From assembly GCA_964195005.1 (NCBI GenBank), contig CAXMOO010000170.1, positions 1 to 5,922 on the forward strand: a DNA stretch of 5,922 nucleotides, written 5' to 3'. Numbering within the stretch: position 1 is the first letter of the stretch; each line of letters starts with the position of its first letter. A program made the translations under genes and the position numbers. This DNA comes from JAUXLW01 sp964195005. Lineage in GTDB: Bacteria > Actinomycetota > Acidimicrobiia > Spongiisociales > SHLN01. Below, piece after piece: positions 5,726 through 5,922 of this stretch. A model generated the notes under the pieces. It was given only the letters and a program-made list of their open reading frames with translations. It had not been told where the DNA came from and searched no databases.

Positions 5726-5922
5726 CGTTCCACCAACTGGAGTCGCCGGTTATAGAAGTTGACGATCGACGAGATGACGAGGCTGCCGCCGAGGTAGAAG
5801 CCCATCCAAACGAGAATCACCGGAACTGTCTGTCCGGTCTGGTTGCTCGTTGTGAGCCCAACGGCGACGATGTCGGGAAACGCTACCGCGATCCCCAAGC
5901 TCGTATTCTTGAAGAGGTTGAG
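5722..5922 (-). CDS. aapQ: Polar amino-acid ABC importer permease (AapQ-like), 3' end only
   Basis: Only the last 66 residues are inside the window; the gene continues past the right edge. The fragment reads LNLFKNTSLGIAV, then FPDIVAVGLTT, NQTGQTVP, a final membrane helix (about 34-54), and NFYNRRLQLVER. This closely follows the C-terminal pattern of AapQ/BztB permeases, including the KN-S-L-IA motif after the EAA region and the NRR..LVER ending. It would pair with the AapM-like permease as a heterodimeric channel. Its stop codon TGA (5722-5724) overlaps the ATG of the next gene by the ATGA arrangement, so translation is probably coupled. It is the first operon gene visible here; a substrate-binding protein gene is expected further upstream. 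The partial length comes from the window boundary, not from gene damage. Confidence 0.9.
   Translation of the reverse strand, partial: LNLFKNTSLGIAVAFPDIVAVGLTTSNQTGQTVPVILVWMGFYLGGSLVISSIVNFYNRRLQLVER

Noticed and set aside
1..5922. Mobile elements, CRISPR arrays, tRNA or rRNA genes, toxin-antitoxin or defence systems
   Set aside because: No transposase or integrase motifs, no regularly spaced direct repeats, no tRNA-like cloverleaf sequences, and every sizeable region is accounted for by the listed genes.

Overview
The window is GC-rich, densely packed bacterial DNA. It holds six coding regions and no RNA gene, insertion sequence, CRISPR array or prophage gene. The organism cannot be named from this sequence. 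High GC, a probable leaderless start for the protease gene, and Aap-type transporter proteins that diverge from the proteobacterial ones would suit an Actinomycetota or Chloroflexota member, perhaps from an environmental genome; this is inference only.

Layout. On the minus strand, 43-1476 encodes an NAD(P)-dependent aldehyde dehydrogenase of the succinate-semialdehyde dehydrogenase (GabD) type. A 74-base divergent spacer (1477-1550) separates it from a plus-strand gene (1551-2492) for an HtrA/DegP-like serine protease with a complete His-Asp-Ser triad and one PDZ domain, but no secretion signal. This gene converges on a minus-strand operon and overlaps its last reading frame by 8 bases. Read in its own direction from the right edge, the operon contains the 3' end of an AapQ-like permease (5722-5922, cut by the window edge), a very long AapM-like permease (3794-5725), an AapP-like ATPase (3039-3785), and an ankyrin-repeat protein split into two frames (2739-2990 and 2485-2739).

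How the genes work together. The two permeases form the membrane channel of a polar amino-acid ABC importer and AapP energises it. The substrate-binding protein would be expected beyond the right edge. The GabD-type enzyme would feed succinate semialdehyde from GABA/glutamate breakdown into the TCA cycle, so a shared role in amino-acid use is plausible but unproven, because it lies outside the operon.

Most notable points. The ATPase has glutamine in place of the Walker A lysine while its other motifs are intact. The downstream ankyrin gene is interrupted by what looks like a one-base indel at a TAATG junction. The AapM-like permease carries a large extra block of membrane helices arranged as repeated hairpins. 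The HtrA-like protease appears to be cytosolic. No clearly new multi-gene system is visible; the unusual features are variations on known families.
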